Virus record (IMG/VR): IMGVR_UViG_3300023172_000127 | Coordinates: 1-30,878 of that record | Strand: one strand, 5' to 3' | DNA from: a virus | Length of the DNA stretch: 30,878 nt | Shown here: in pieces, positions 22,064 to 30,856 of the stretch | Layout: each line of letters opens with the position of its first letter | Numbering within the stretch: position 1 is the first letter of the stretch | The notes under the pieces: generated by a model | What the model saw: only the letters and a program-made list of their open reading frames with translations | Told to the model about the DNA's origin: nothing | Database searches by the model: none | Made by a program: the position numbers and the translations under genes

Positions 22064-23200
22064 ATGGCGATTGTTAAAAGATTAACTAAAGGTAGTGCAC
22101 TAACACATGCAGAACTCGATGGTAACTTCACTGACCTAGACACCCGTGTTAGTACATTAGAAACTGCACCAGACAGTGATAGTCAAACACTAACACTAGT
22201 CGGAACAGATTTAAGCATTAGTAGTGGTAACACTGTTGACCTAAGCGGACTAGGCGGTGGTGCTGGCGGTATTGCACTTACAGATATCAGTGTTACAAGT
22301 CTTGCAGCCGCAGGCAGCGGAACACTTACATACGATAACACAACTGGTGTATTTGATTATACTCCGCCGGATTTAAGTTCGTTTAGTACATTTGACGGTG
22401 ATTATAACAGTTTAACCAATAAACCAACTATACCAAGTGCATTAACAGATTTAGGAATCGTTGACGGAACAAATGGTCAAGTATTAACAACAGATGGTGC
22501 AGGTAGCTTTACATTTACTACTGTAACAGGTGGTACTGCTTACACTGATGCTGATGTCGATACACACCTTAACACTAGTACTGCAACTGCTAATCAAATA
22601 CTAAGTTGGGATGGAGCAGACTATGCATGGGTTGCGGATCAAACAGGTGCAGGCGGAACATACAGTGATACCGATGTTGCAACATACTTAAACGGCAACT
22701 TAGACACAAGTATTATTCCAGATACAAATGCTTCATATGATTTAGGCAGTGCTGAATACAAAATCAGACATTTGTACCTAAGTGACAACAGTTTAAAATT
22801 TACAGACACAACAGATCCACTAAACATTGTAGAATATAGTGTAGGCAGAACTGGTACAGATATTACATTTAACGGTAGTGCACTAAAAAGTACAAGTTCA
22901 GAAGATGTAGTAGATGCAGGTACAATCGATATTACAAAAACAAATCACTTTGTAACAAACGGAACTACTGCAGTACTTCCAGATGGTACATACATGGGAC
23001 AAAAATTAGAGTTTTGGAGAGTAGTAGGAACAGGATCTGTTGATATTAACGTAAACAGTGCAATTTATATGGACGGCGGAAATACTGCAACAGGTCCAGC
23101 TCCTATTGTTTGGAGATTAGGCGATGCTAACCAAACACTTTACAGTTGTATATGGAACGGAGTTGCGTGGGTACTATCGCACGGCGGCCCAGGAGTATAA
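22064..23200 (+). CDS. Tail or neck fibre protein (378 aa)
   Basis: A 378-residue fibre-type protein. The N terminus, KRLTKGSALTHAELDGNFTD (5-24), followed by a short heptad segment LDTRVSTLE, is a common attachment end of marine phage fibres. The YNSLTNKPTIPSALTDLGI region (114-132) is the usual repeat of tail fibres. Residues about 160-192 (DVDTHLNTS...SWDGADYAWVA) are nearly duplicated in the next gene. The C-terminal part is a beta-rich domain ending SCIWNGVAWVLSHGG. It probably trimerises and binds the host or another fibre. AAAGGAAAAG precedes the ATG. The position between gp14 and gp15 could mean a neck rather than a baseplate fibre. Confidence 0.8.
   Translation: MAIVKRLTKGSALTHAELDGNFTDLDTRVSTLETAPDSDSQTLTLVGTDLSISSGNTVDLSGLGGGAGGIALTDISVTSLAAAGSGTLTYDNTTGVFDYTPPDLSSFSTFDGDYNSLTNKPTIPSALTDLGIVDGTNGQVLTTDGAGSFTFTTVTGGTAYTDADVDTHLNTSTATANQILSWDGADYAWVADQTGAGGTYSDTDVATYLNGNLDTSIIPDTNASYDLGSAEYKIRHLYLSDNSLKFTDTTDPLNIVEYSVGRTGTDITFNGSALKSTSSEDVVDAGTIDITKTNHFVTNGTTAVLPDGTYMGQKLEFWRVVGTGSVDINVNSAIYMDGGNTATGPAPIVWRLGDANQTLYSCIWNGVAWVLSHGGPGV
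22559..22636 (+). repeat. 78-bp duplicated fibre module, copy 1
   Basis: Encodes DTHLNTSTATANQILSWDGA followed by DYAWVA in the 378-residue fibre. It aligns without gaps with 23570-23647 in the next gene; most differences are at third codon positions. Confidence 0.8.
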
Positions 23201-23212
23201 AGGATAAAATAA

Positions 23213-24553
23213 ATGGCAATTAATTTTCCAAGTAACCCAAATGTTAATGATACACATACAGTAGGTAGTACTGTATGGACGTGGGACGGCAGTAGTTGGA
23301 ATGGTGTATCACATGATCCAATTGAAATAGCAACACTAACATATCCGAGTGTTGATGGAACAGCTGGACAGTTATTAATAACAGACGGCGCTGGAAATTT
23401 GTCATTTGGTAATCTTAGTCCTGCAACATTATCAACTGTAAGTATAGACGCACTCAGTGATGTAGATATTACTAGTGTTGCACCAACAGACGGACAAGTT
23501 CTCGTTTGGGATAATGCAAGTAGTACGTTTATTCCGGGATCAAATGCAGGATATTCAGACAGTTCAGTTGATACACACTTAAACACAAGTGCTGCAACTA
23601 GTAATCAAGTACTAAGTTGGGATGGATCAGACTACGCATGGGTTGCAGCGTCAAGTGGTACTAGCGGTGCATTTAGTACTACATACGACCAAGTACAAAT
23701 TGAAACAACAACTCCAAATACAGATTCATTAAATGAATTATGGTTTAATCCCGACACTGCTACATGGAGTAAAAGTATACAAAATCCAACTACCGGTGCT
23801 GTACTTGATACACAAGTTGCATCTATCGGAGGTGGCGGGCCAAGTATAGTATTCCCTTCAACAACATCCGGAACTATCTTTTTTGGTTACGGATTATATA
23901 GTTCGAATGGAGTGGAAGTGGTTTTTACAACTCCTCTTTGGCTGGTTTCGTATAGCCATCCTAGTTTTGACGCAGTCGAAATTCACAGTTATATATTAGA
24001 AGACGATACTGAAGTAATTCTATATCCAAATGCACCAAGTTCTTATAGTAATAACGGAACAGATTGGGCAACACAACGAGTTAAATCTCTAAAATTTACT
24101 AGTGGTTATAGAGCTAATAATACAAACGGTACACTTATAGCTGCTGGTGCTCCGATTTGGGACGAACTAGAACAAACATTTGATAAACCTATTGTAATAG
24201 ATGGAGTAATTGAAACTAGTACTGCACTTACTGGTGCTACCGGTACTGTTGTCCATGACACAAGTAACAGTCATATTTTTACACACAGTAGTATTGCTGC
24301 AGACTTTACAGCAAACTTTACTAATTTATCATTAGTTGCTAATCAAACTACTGCACTAACACTTGTACTAACACAAGGTGCTACAGCATATATTCCAACT
24401 GCAGTAGAAATTGGAGGCACAGCACAAACAATTTTATGGCAAGGCGGAAGTGCACCGAGCGGAACAGCAAGTGGTACTGATGTTGTGACATTCTCTATAA
24501 TTTATAATGGATCTAGTTATACAGTTTTAGGTAACTTAGCATCATATTCATAA
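23213..24553 (+). CDS. Fibre protein with C-terminal beta domain (446 aa)
   Basis: A 446-residue fibre protein. It opens with a GD/W-type module (INFPSNPNVNDTHTVG, then VWTWDGSSWNGV, 3-32) as in many marine phage fibres. It carries the duplicated DTHLNTS...DYAWVA module (120-145). A middle segment with SLNELWFNPDTATWSKSIQN (172-191) follows. The last ~100 residues (about 345-446, ending TFSIIYNGSSYTVLGNLASYS) are a beta domain that I recall at the ends of fibre-like proteins in T4-like marine phages. It lies 12 bases after the previous fibre gene, with AAAGGAT before the ATG, and probably forms part of the same appendage. Confidence 0.8.
   Translation: MAINFPSNPNVNDTHTVGSTVWTWDGSSWNGVSHDPIEIATLTYPSVDGTAGQLLITDGAGNLSFGNLSPATLSTVSIDALSDVDITSVAPTDGQVLVWDNASSTFIPGSNAGYSDSSVDTHLNTSAATSNQVLSWDGSDYAWVAASSGTSGAFSTTYDQVQIETTTPNTDSLNELWFNPDTATWSKSIQNPTTGAVLDTQVASIGGGGPSIVFPSTTSGTIFFGYGLYSSNGVEVVFTTPLWLVSYSHPSFDAVEIHSYILEDDTEVILYPNAPSSYSNNGTDWATQRVKSLKFTSGYRANNTNGTLIAAGAPIWDELEQTFDKPIVIDGVIETSTALTGATGTVVHDTSNSHIFTHSSIAADFTANFTNLSLVANQTTALTLVLTQGATAYIPTAVEIGGTAQTILWQGGSAPSGTASGTDVVTFSIIYNGSSYTVLGNLASYS
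23570..23647 (+). repeat. 78-bp duplicated fibre module, copy 2
   Basis: Second copy of the fibre module, encoding DTHLNTSAATSNQVLSWDGS followed by DYAWVA in the 446-residue protein. It suggests duplication or recombination between fibre genes. Confidence 0.8.
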
Positions 24554-24562
24554 GGAAACAAT

Positions 24563-27500
24563 ATGCCAATTATTAGTGCATTAAACGGAAGTTTTTATAT
24601 ACGTGCAGTACTTTCGATCGCAAATTCTGCAACTGCATATCAAGTTGTTACTGAAGCGTCATTACATAGCATTACTGGATACTATTCAAACGGTGTTTCA
24701 TTTAACAATGACGGAACAAAAGCATACTTAGATGATATGGAAATTTCCGGATCAACTTCTTTTTCAATCTCAGAATACAGTTTAAGTACTCCATACGATC
24801 TTGCAACTGCTACTTACACTACAAGAAAACTTGCTAGTTATCCTGGGTTATCAGATACCGGAGGTACAACGTGGAATAACGACGGAACAAAAATTTACGT
24901 AGGTGCAGAAATGCAAAGTGGAGAAACAGATCGTCCTAGAATTGTCGAATTTAATGTATCAACACCGTACGATATATCAACTATGTCTACATCACCAAAT
25001 ACTTATATTAATTCTACTAGTTATACAAGAAATCTTACATGGAACAACGACGGAACTAAATTGTTTGCAGCCATCGACAGTTCTGGTATAGTAGAAATAA
25101 CAGCTTCTACTCCATATTCTTTAGTTGGGGCCACTAAAACAACATTCAATTCTACATCACTGGTCGGTGAAAGCGCCAGACTTTGGGGCATAGACTTTAA
25201 TAAAACAGGAACTATTGCGTTTATTGTACAATCTCAAGTTATAGACGATAAAATTTGGAAATTAGAATTATCAACTCCATATGATTTAACTACTGCAACA
25301 GTTGTCGATACATATATTACAACAGATTATGATATAACGTATCCTTTTAGTCTCAGAGTAGCTGATAATTATTTAATAATACATGGTAATTCAGATGCAG
25401 GGCCTGGCAGATCGTTTACTTATTTTGATTCTTCTGTTGTTGGCACTATAAATGCTCCAAAAACAGAAGCAACTATGACCGCAAGAGCGTACATCGACAC
25501 ATCCGATTCTAGTGTTGAATATGACTATTATTCTGGTAATATTAGAATTTTAGACAATGGAAGTAAAGTAGCATATAGTGGTAGTTATAATGACGGTACT
25601 AGTCACCGTGACATGCGTATAGCAACATTAAATACACCTTATGATATTTCATCTTCTACTACTGCTACATCTATTTTTGAGCCATCTAATTTTGTAAGTA
25701 CACCTTACATACCAAATACAGAAGCGCCGAGAGACTTTTGGATAAGCAATGACGGGTTAACACTTTATGTAATGTATGAAAATTGGGCAACGTCTCAAAC
25801 ATATTGGGCAAGAGAAATATATAAATTTGCACTGCCGAGTCCTTGGGATTTAAGCAGTATCACAGACTGGACACCTACCCAAACATTTTCTATTGCTAGT
25901 ACTACAGCCGGTGAACAAACCGCAGGGATGGGCACATCAGATCATTTTCCGTTTAGTTTTTGGTTTAATGATAACGGTACAAAATTATTCATCTTCACAG
26001 CGGACAGTAATGCAACAGCTCCAGATCATTTATTAGAATATCCGTTAAGTACGCCATACGATTTAGCATCTGCAGGAACAAGAACATGGCACAAATTTAT
26101 TGATGGAACGGACCCGCTTAACCAACTACAAAGCGGAGAGTCATTTGTTCCTAATAGGATTGAATTCAATGATGACGGTACAAAATTATTTGGAATCTTT
26201 AGTAAGTCAGGATTTATAGTAGGTATTACAACGTGGACATTAGGAACAGCATGGGATATTAGTACATTATCTAAAGACTCGTGGGAACAAGATATCAGTG
26301 ATGCATATACAGACGATAGCAGTAATATATTAGGAGCAAGTTCAAGAGGAACATTCCCAACTGCATTTGCAAACAACAATTTGTATATTACAGATATCTT
26401 ACATACATCTGCTGGCGGGTTAAATACTAGTCCAATATATCGTTGGGATGTAAGTGACATTGACTATAGTGGTACTCGTGCGTTTTATAGCTATTCAATT
26501 ACAAATGATACTCAGTCTAATTCAGTAGACGAAGGCAGCACTGTTGTGTTTACAGTTTCAGCACCTGATATACCGGACGGTTCGACAATATATTGGGAAA
26601 TTGATCCATATACAAGCACCGAAATAGAAGATTTCGATCCAGCAACTCGCAGCGGAACAGCAACTTTTTCCAATGGAACGACCACTATCACCGTTAACAT
26701 AGCAACTGATATACTCGACGAAACTAGCCAAAATGAAAGATTTAATCTCAGAACTGCTAGAAATCAAAATGTTTATAACGATTTATTTCCACTTGTATCA
26801 TCTAACTTAATTTCCATAGGTGAAGTTCCTTGGATTAGTTTAGATCACACAATTCAAACACCTGGATTGGCTACAACCGACAGACTAGGAGGAAACAAAG
26901 CATCTAAAGGAATGAATAGCACATACACTGTTGTTGCTTCTTACAACAAAGATGATGGTGCAAACGCAAGCTCAGGCGAAGTCTACTTATATAATACTAG
27001 TACAGGTGCACTAGAAAGAACATTTACAAATCCAAATGCGTATAATACAACTACTAACGATTTCTTTGGTTATTCGGTTGGGTTGTCTGACAGTTATTTA
27101 ATTGTAGGTGCTATTTTTGAAGATTCTTCAGGTGGCAATAGTTCAGGTAAAGCATATGTATTTAATTTAAGCGATGGATCTCTTAAATATACACTAAACA
27201 ATCCAAATACATACGGAACAGAAGAAAGCGACCATTTCGGAAATTCAGTTGCTATAACTGACAATTATGCAATAGTTGGTGCTTACTTCGAAGATTCAGG
27301 CACATTTGGTCAAGAAACAGGTGCAGCATATATATTTGACATGAGTGATGGATCAGTTGCATATACACTTACTAACCCAGATAGCGAGCCAGGCACACAA
27401 GATTGGTTTGGTTTTTCTGTTAGTATAAATCAACACTATGCTGCCGTTGGAGCACCATTAGAATCGTATGATATCAGTGCTACAAATACTGGAGGTAAAG

Positions 27501-28972
27501 CGTATCTTTATAGACTTGATACAGGTGCATTATTACACACTATTGATAACCCCGGGTCAAATGCAACATATAATGCAAATGACCAGTTTGGTTGGGATAT
27601 ATCATTAACAAATAAACATTTGATTGTAGGTGCTAACCAAGCATCAACAGTCGACGACAGTGGAACAAATACAAATGCTGGTAAAGTTGATGTATTTAAT
27701 CTCCGAGACGGTACACATCTTTATACTCTGGAAAATCGTCCATTTGGCGGCATAAATGATTATTTTGGCGATACTGTAGATGGATCAGACAACTTCTTAA
27801 TTGCAGGTACAAGAGACTTAGATGGTACGAATAATGGTGGTGCATACATTTATAATATTAACAGTGGCGATTATATAACAACGTTAAGTAATCCAAATAC
27901 ATACAACGGACCCGACGGTGATAGATTTGGATCTACAGTCGCTATTTTAGATGATGGAACTGCAGCAGTTGGCGCTTGGGGTGAAGATACTGCATCTACT
28001 ACTGATAGCGGTGCACTCTACATTTATAGTTCAACTTATCCAGTGTCAACAGGAGCATACACATATAAAGCTATAGGTGATCGTGGACTTATTGCTGGTG
28101 CAATAAACGCTACATATGATTATAAAATACAATATTTTGATATAACAACATTGGGCAATGCAGCTGACTTTGGAACAAGATATCCAGGCTCAGGTTATTC
28201 AGCATCTTTATCTAATGCAATACGTGGCATGTGGGCAGGCGGGACCACAGCTACAGAAACCGGCGGTGGTTACAATGCTACATATTGGGTTACAATATCT
28301 AGTTTAGGTAATGCATACATGTGGACTACTTTACTAGAATCAACTGCATATAGTGCTGGAGTTTGCGACGGCGACAGAGGTGTAATTTTTGGAGGACCTG
28401 AGAATTTTGATGATTATAGTAATATTATGCAATATATTTCAATGTCTATTGCTTCATATCAGGGATACGATTTTGGAAATCTTACGTATGCTGTATCACA
28501 AACAGCAGGCGTAGGAGATAACACATATGGTATTAAGGCAGGCGGTTACTACACTACTTCATATACTCGTCGAATTGAAATGGAGAAATTCACTATTCAA
28601 ACTACCGGTGGTGCTGCATACTTAGGCGATTTAACAGAAGCTAGAAGAAAACTAACTGGGACAAGTAATGGGACACGAGGACTATTTGCAGGCGGCGAAA
28701 ATTTCGGCTCAGTAAGCACTATAGATTATATAACTATTGCAACAGACACTAATGCAACCGACTTTGGTGATTTATCTTCTGCTTTACGAGGAGTATCTGC
28801 ATGTTCAAATGAAACAAGAGCAGTATTTGGCGGCGGATATGATGGTAGTTCTGGTAGTACTGCTTTACAATATGTAAGTTACGACACGCCAGGAACTGCT
28901 ACGAGTTTTGGTAGTTTAGTAGCAGGAACAAATAATCAAGGCGGGTCCGGGCTATCAGGCAATGCTGCATAA
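24563..28972 (+). CDS. Giant repeat-rich adhesin with several propeller-like regions (1469 aa)
   Basis: The largest protein here. Residues ~40-640 hold repeats of the form FNNDGTKLF...STPYDL (NDGTK at about 49, 106, 162, 538; STPYDL-like at 75, 133, 182, 237, 357, 496), a WD/YVTN-like beta-propeller pattern. Residues ~645-745 resemble a Calx-beta domain (SVDEGSTVVFTVS, ending in a DETSQNERFNL strand). Residues ~755-1160 are FG-GAP-like repeats (DHFGNSVAITDNYAIVGA and relatives, with tip F-G). Residues ~1165-1465 are kelch-like (RGLFAGG, RAVFGGG, NATDFGDL). Such proteins bind glycans or receptors, so a host-recognition role at neck or tail is inferred. No transmembrane or obvious trimerisation domain is seen. 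AAGGA precedes the ATG. Confidence 0.85.
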   Translation: MPIISALNGSFYIRAVLSIANSATAYQVVTEASLHSITGYYSNGVSFNNDGTKAYLDDMEISGSTSFSISEYSLSTPYDLATATYTTRKLASYPGLSDTGGTTWNNDGTKIYVGAEMQSGETDRPRIVEFNVSTPYDISTMSTSPNTYINSTSYTRNLTWNNDGTKLFAAIDSSGIVEITASTPYSLVGATKTTFNSTSLVGESARLWGIDFNKTGTIAFIVQSQVIDDKIWKLELSTPYDLTTATVVDTYITTDYDITYPFSLRVADNYLIIHGNSDAGPGRSFTYFDSSVVGTINAPKTEATMTARAYIDTSDSSVEYDYYSGNIRILDNGSKVAYSGSYNDGTSHRDMRIATLNTPYDISSSTTATSIFEPSNFVSTPYIPNTEAPRDFWISNDGLTLYVMYENWATSQTYWAREIYKFALPSPWDLSSITDWTPTQTFSIASTTAGEQTAGMGTSDHFPFSFWFNDNGTKLFIFTADSNATAPDHLLEYPLSTPYDLASAGTRTWHKFIDGTDPLNQLQSGESFVPNRIEFNDDGTKLFGIFSKSGFIVGITTWTLGTAWDISTLSKDSWEQDISDAYTDDSSNILGASSRGTFPTAFANNNLYITDILHTSAGGLNTSPIYRWDVSDIDYSGTRAFYSYSITNDTQSNSVDEGSTVVFTVSAPDIPDGSTIYWEIDPYTSTEIEDFDPATRSGTATFSNGTTTITVNIATDILDETSQNERFNLRTARNQNVYNDLFPLVSSNLISIGEVPWISLDHTIQTPGLATTDRLGGNKASKGMNSTYTVVASYNKDDGANASSGEVYLYNTSTGALERTFTNPNAYNTTTNDFFGYSVGLSDSYLIVGAIFEDSSGGNSSGKAYVFNLSDGSLKYTLNNPNTYGTEESDHFGNSVAITDNYAIVGAYFEDSGTFGQETGAAYIFDMSDGSVAYTLTNPDSEPGTQDWFGFSVSINQHYAAVGAPLESYDISATNTGGKAYLYRLDTGALLHTIDNPGSNATYNANDQFGWDISLTNKHLIVGANQASTVDDSGTNTNAGKVDVFNLRDGTHLYTLENRPFGGINDYFGDTVDGSDNFLIAGTRDLDGTNNGGAYIYNINSGDYITTLSNPNTYNGPDGDRFGSTVAILDDGTAAVGAWGEDTASTTDSGALYIYSSTYPVSTGAYTYKAIGDRGLIAGAINATYDYKIQYFDITTLGNAADFGTRYPGSGYSASLSNAIRGMWAGGTTATETGGGYNATYWVTISSLGNAYMWTTLLESTAYSAGVCDGDRGVIFGGPENFDDYSNIMQYISMSIASYQGYDFGNLTYAVSQTAGVGDNTYGIKAGGYYTTSYTRRIEMEKFTIQTTGGAAYLGDLTEARRKLTGTSNGTRGLFAGGENFGSVSTIDYITIATDTNATDFGDLSSALRGVSACSNETRAVFGGGYDGSSGSTALQYVSYDTPGTATSFGSLVAGTNNQGGSGLSGNAA

Positions 28973-28974
28973 AA

Positions 28975-28981
28975 ATAAATA
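28975..28981 (+). promoter_or_regulatory. T4-type late promoter of gp15
   Basis: ATAAATA on the plus strand, 19 bases before the gp15 ATG, with a TAGGAT ribosome site between. It allows gp15 to be made without reading through the 4.4-kb adhesin gene. Confidence 0.6.
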
Positions 28982-29000
28982 CAAGTAGATAGGATTATAG

Positions 29001-30401
29001 ATGGCCACTGGTAACACTAAAATAACTGCAGTACCGTACTTTTACGATAGACAATTACGCAGATACATTCAGCAATTTATTAGAATCTTTGCTGGATTTC
29101 AAATTGCTATGAGTACAGATCAAAACGGTAATACCAAGTATCAAACTGTTCCAGTACGTTACGGTGATGTGAATCGTATGGCAGCACACATTGTAAAAGA
29201 AAACAGTGAAAATATGCTTAACAGTGTTCCGTTTATCAGTTGCTATGTTACTGGACTAGAACTTGCTCCGCAGAATAGAACATATCCACAGTTTGAAGAA
29301 AACGTACCTGTGTACGAAAAAAAGTATAACGAAGAAACAAGTAACTACGAAAATGAAATAGGTAATGTGTACACTATCAAAAGACACCAACCTGTTCCAT
29401 ACATACTTACAATGCAGTGCGATTTGTGGACAAGTAATACAGAACAAAAATTACAATTGTTAGAACAAATACTTGTATTGTTTAATCCAACACTTAACAT
29501 TCACACAACAAACAACCCACTAGACTGGAGTAGTTTAAGTTATGTTGAACTGTTAAGTAGTACGTGGAGCATACGTAGTATTCCAGGTGGCGTAGATGAT
29601 ATCATTGATATTAGTAGTTTAACATTTGAAATGCCAGTACTAATTAACCCACCTGCAAAAGTTATGCGTAACACAGTTATTCATACTATTATTGATAACA
29701 TAGATGAAGTTACAGATCAAGACTTGGATAGTTTACGTGCTGGAGGAAGTTATACTCCAATCTTTACAAGTTATGCAGTTGTAACACTTGAAAACTTTAA
29801 AATGAAATTCGAAGTAGATGACAGTGGAAATGCTACTGCTAGCCTTAGACATCGTAACACAAGCAACACAGACGACAACGGAGGTATATTAGACTGGCAA
29901 CAAGAACTACTTCCATACGGCGAACTACGTGATGGTATTACACAAATTAGATTAAAGCAAACTGCTGATCCAGGAGACACAAGTAAAGATATTATTGGCA
30001 CTATTTACAAAACTACAGATCCAAATATACTTAAAGTTGTATTAGATACTGATACATTACCTGCAAACACAGAAGATGCAGTTGATGCAGTAATCGATCC
30101 TACATTCAACTATCCAGGAGACGGAACATTAACTGCCGCTGCTAATGGAGATAGATATTTGCTACTAGCAGATATTCCAAGCGGAAGCGGATGGGCAAGC
30201 AGTTCAGCAAAAGCAAACGATATTATTCAGTATGACAGTTCTACTGGACAGTGGAACATTACATTTGACAGTGATGTTATAACTGCTGAACAATTTACAA
30301 CAAATATAACAACTCAGGACAAACTCAAATGGACTGGCTCACAGTGGGTCAACGCATTTGAAGGAACATACAACCCAGGATACTGGCGAATTTACTTATG
30401 A
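29001..30401 (+). CDS. 15: gp15-like tail sheath stabiliser, extended
   Basis: A 466-residue protein (T4 gp15 is 272). The N terminus has the gp15 pattern: VPYFYDRQLRRYIQQFIRIF (11-30), VPVRYGD (50-56), a PYILTMQCDLWTSNTEQKLQ region (133-152) and an FEMPVLINPPAKV strand (209-221). gp15 caps the tail tube and sheath and joins the neck to the tail. Residues beyond ~245 are an extension with a linker, a GD-x-Y...W module (about 383-420) and KWTGSQWVNAFEG (443-455), again like the fibres and sheath. Its end overlaps the Nudix gene as ATGA. Preceded by a late promoter and ribosome site. Confidence 0.82.
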   Translation: MATGNTKITAVPYFYDRQLRRYIQQFIRIFAGFQIAMSTDQNGNTKYQTVPVRYGDVNRMAAHIVKENSENMLNSVPFISCYVTGLELAPQNRTYPQFEENVPVYEKKYNEETSNYENEIGNVYTIKRHQPVPYILTMQCDLWTSNTEQKLQLLEQILVLFNPTLNIHTTNNPLDWSSLSYVELLSSTWSIRSIPGGVDDIIDISSLTFEMPVLINPPAKVMRNTVIHTIIDNIDEVTDQDLDSLRAGGSYTPIFTSYAVVTLENFKMKFEVDDSGNATASLRHRNTSNTDDNGGILDWQQELLPYGELRDGITQIRLKQTADPGDTSKDIIGTIYKTTDPNILKVVLDTDTLPANTEDAVDAVIDPTFNYPGDGTLTAAANGDRYLLLADIPSGSGWASSSAKANDIIQYDSSTGQWNITFDSDVITAEQFTTNITTQDKLKWTGSQWVNAFEGTYNPGYWRIYL

Positions 30402-30856
30402 TAACAGCAAGCGGTTGCTGCTTTTTAGCACTTAATACAGGACGCATAATGCTACAACAACGTAGCAAGGAAGTTTCACATCCTCTTACTTGGAGTTTTT
30501 GGGGAGGTAAAAGTGAACACAATGAACGTCCAGTAGAAACATTGTTACGTGAATGTGAAGAAGAAATGGGTAAACTGCCAAGTTTAGAAAAAGTTTATCC
30601 TATACATACATTTTTAAGTGAAGATAAAAAGTTTACATATCATACATATGTTATTACAGTGTATGAAGAATTCATTCCTAACACAAACGGAGAAAGTGCC
30701 GGATACGCATGGGTTGAACTAAATGGTTGGCCAAAGCCTTTACATAGAGGCGCACGTGTTGTATTAGAAAAACCTGATATGATTGATAAGATTAAAACTA
30801 TTTGGGATAATGCAAAGGATTCAGAAGACTTATCAAACTGGTTAGATAGTTTTTAA
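30398..30856 (+). CDS. Nudix hydrolase
   Basis: A 152-residue protein with a complete Nudix box: Gly37, Glu43, then RECEEEMG at 51-58 (GX5EX7REUXEEXG pattern). The Glu cluster binds the metal for hydrolysis of a nucleoside diphosphate linked to another group. The substrate is not visible: T4 NudE acts on Ap4A, ADP-ribose and FADH, and other phage Nudix enzymes decap RNA or clean nucleotide pools. The ATG overlaps the gp15 TGA (ATGA), so this enzyme is coupled to a late structural gene, an odd pairing. The remaining bases 30857-30878 show nothing. Confidence 0.9.
   Translation: MITASGCCFLALNTGRIMLQQRSKEVSHPLTWSFWGGKSEHNERPVETLLRECEEEMGKLPSLEKVYPIHTFLSEDKKFTYHTYVITVYEEFIPNTNGESAGYAWVELNGWPKPLHRGARVVLEKPDMIDKIKTIWDNAKDSEDLSNWLDSF

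Noticed and set aside
23140-23586. 148-aa minus-strand frame across the fibre genes
   Set aside because: Antisense shadow of two convincing fibre reading frames, with no start signals.
26026-26460. 144-aa minus-strand frame inside the giant adhesin gene
   Set aside because: No ribosome site or promoter, and it is fully antisense to a clear repeat protein; open antisense frames are common in Ser/Thr-rich repeats.
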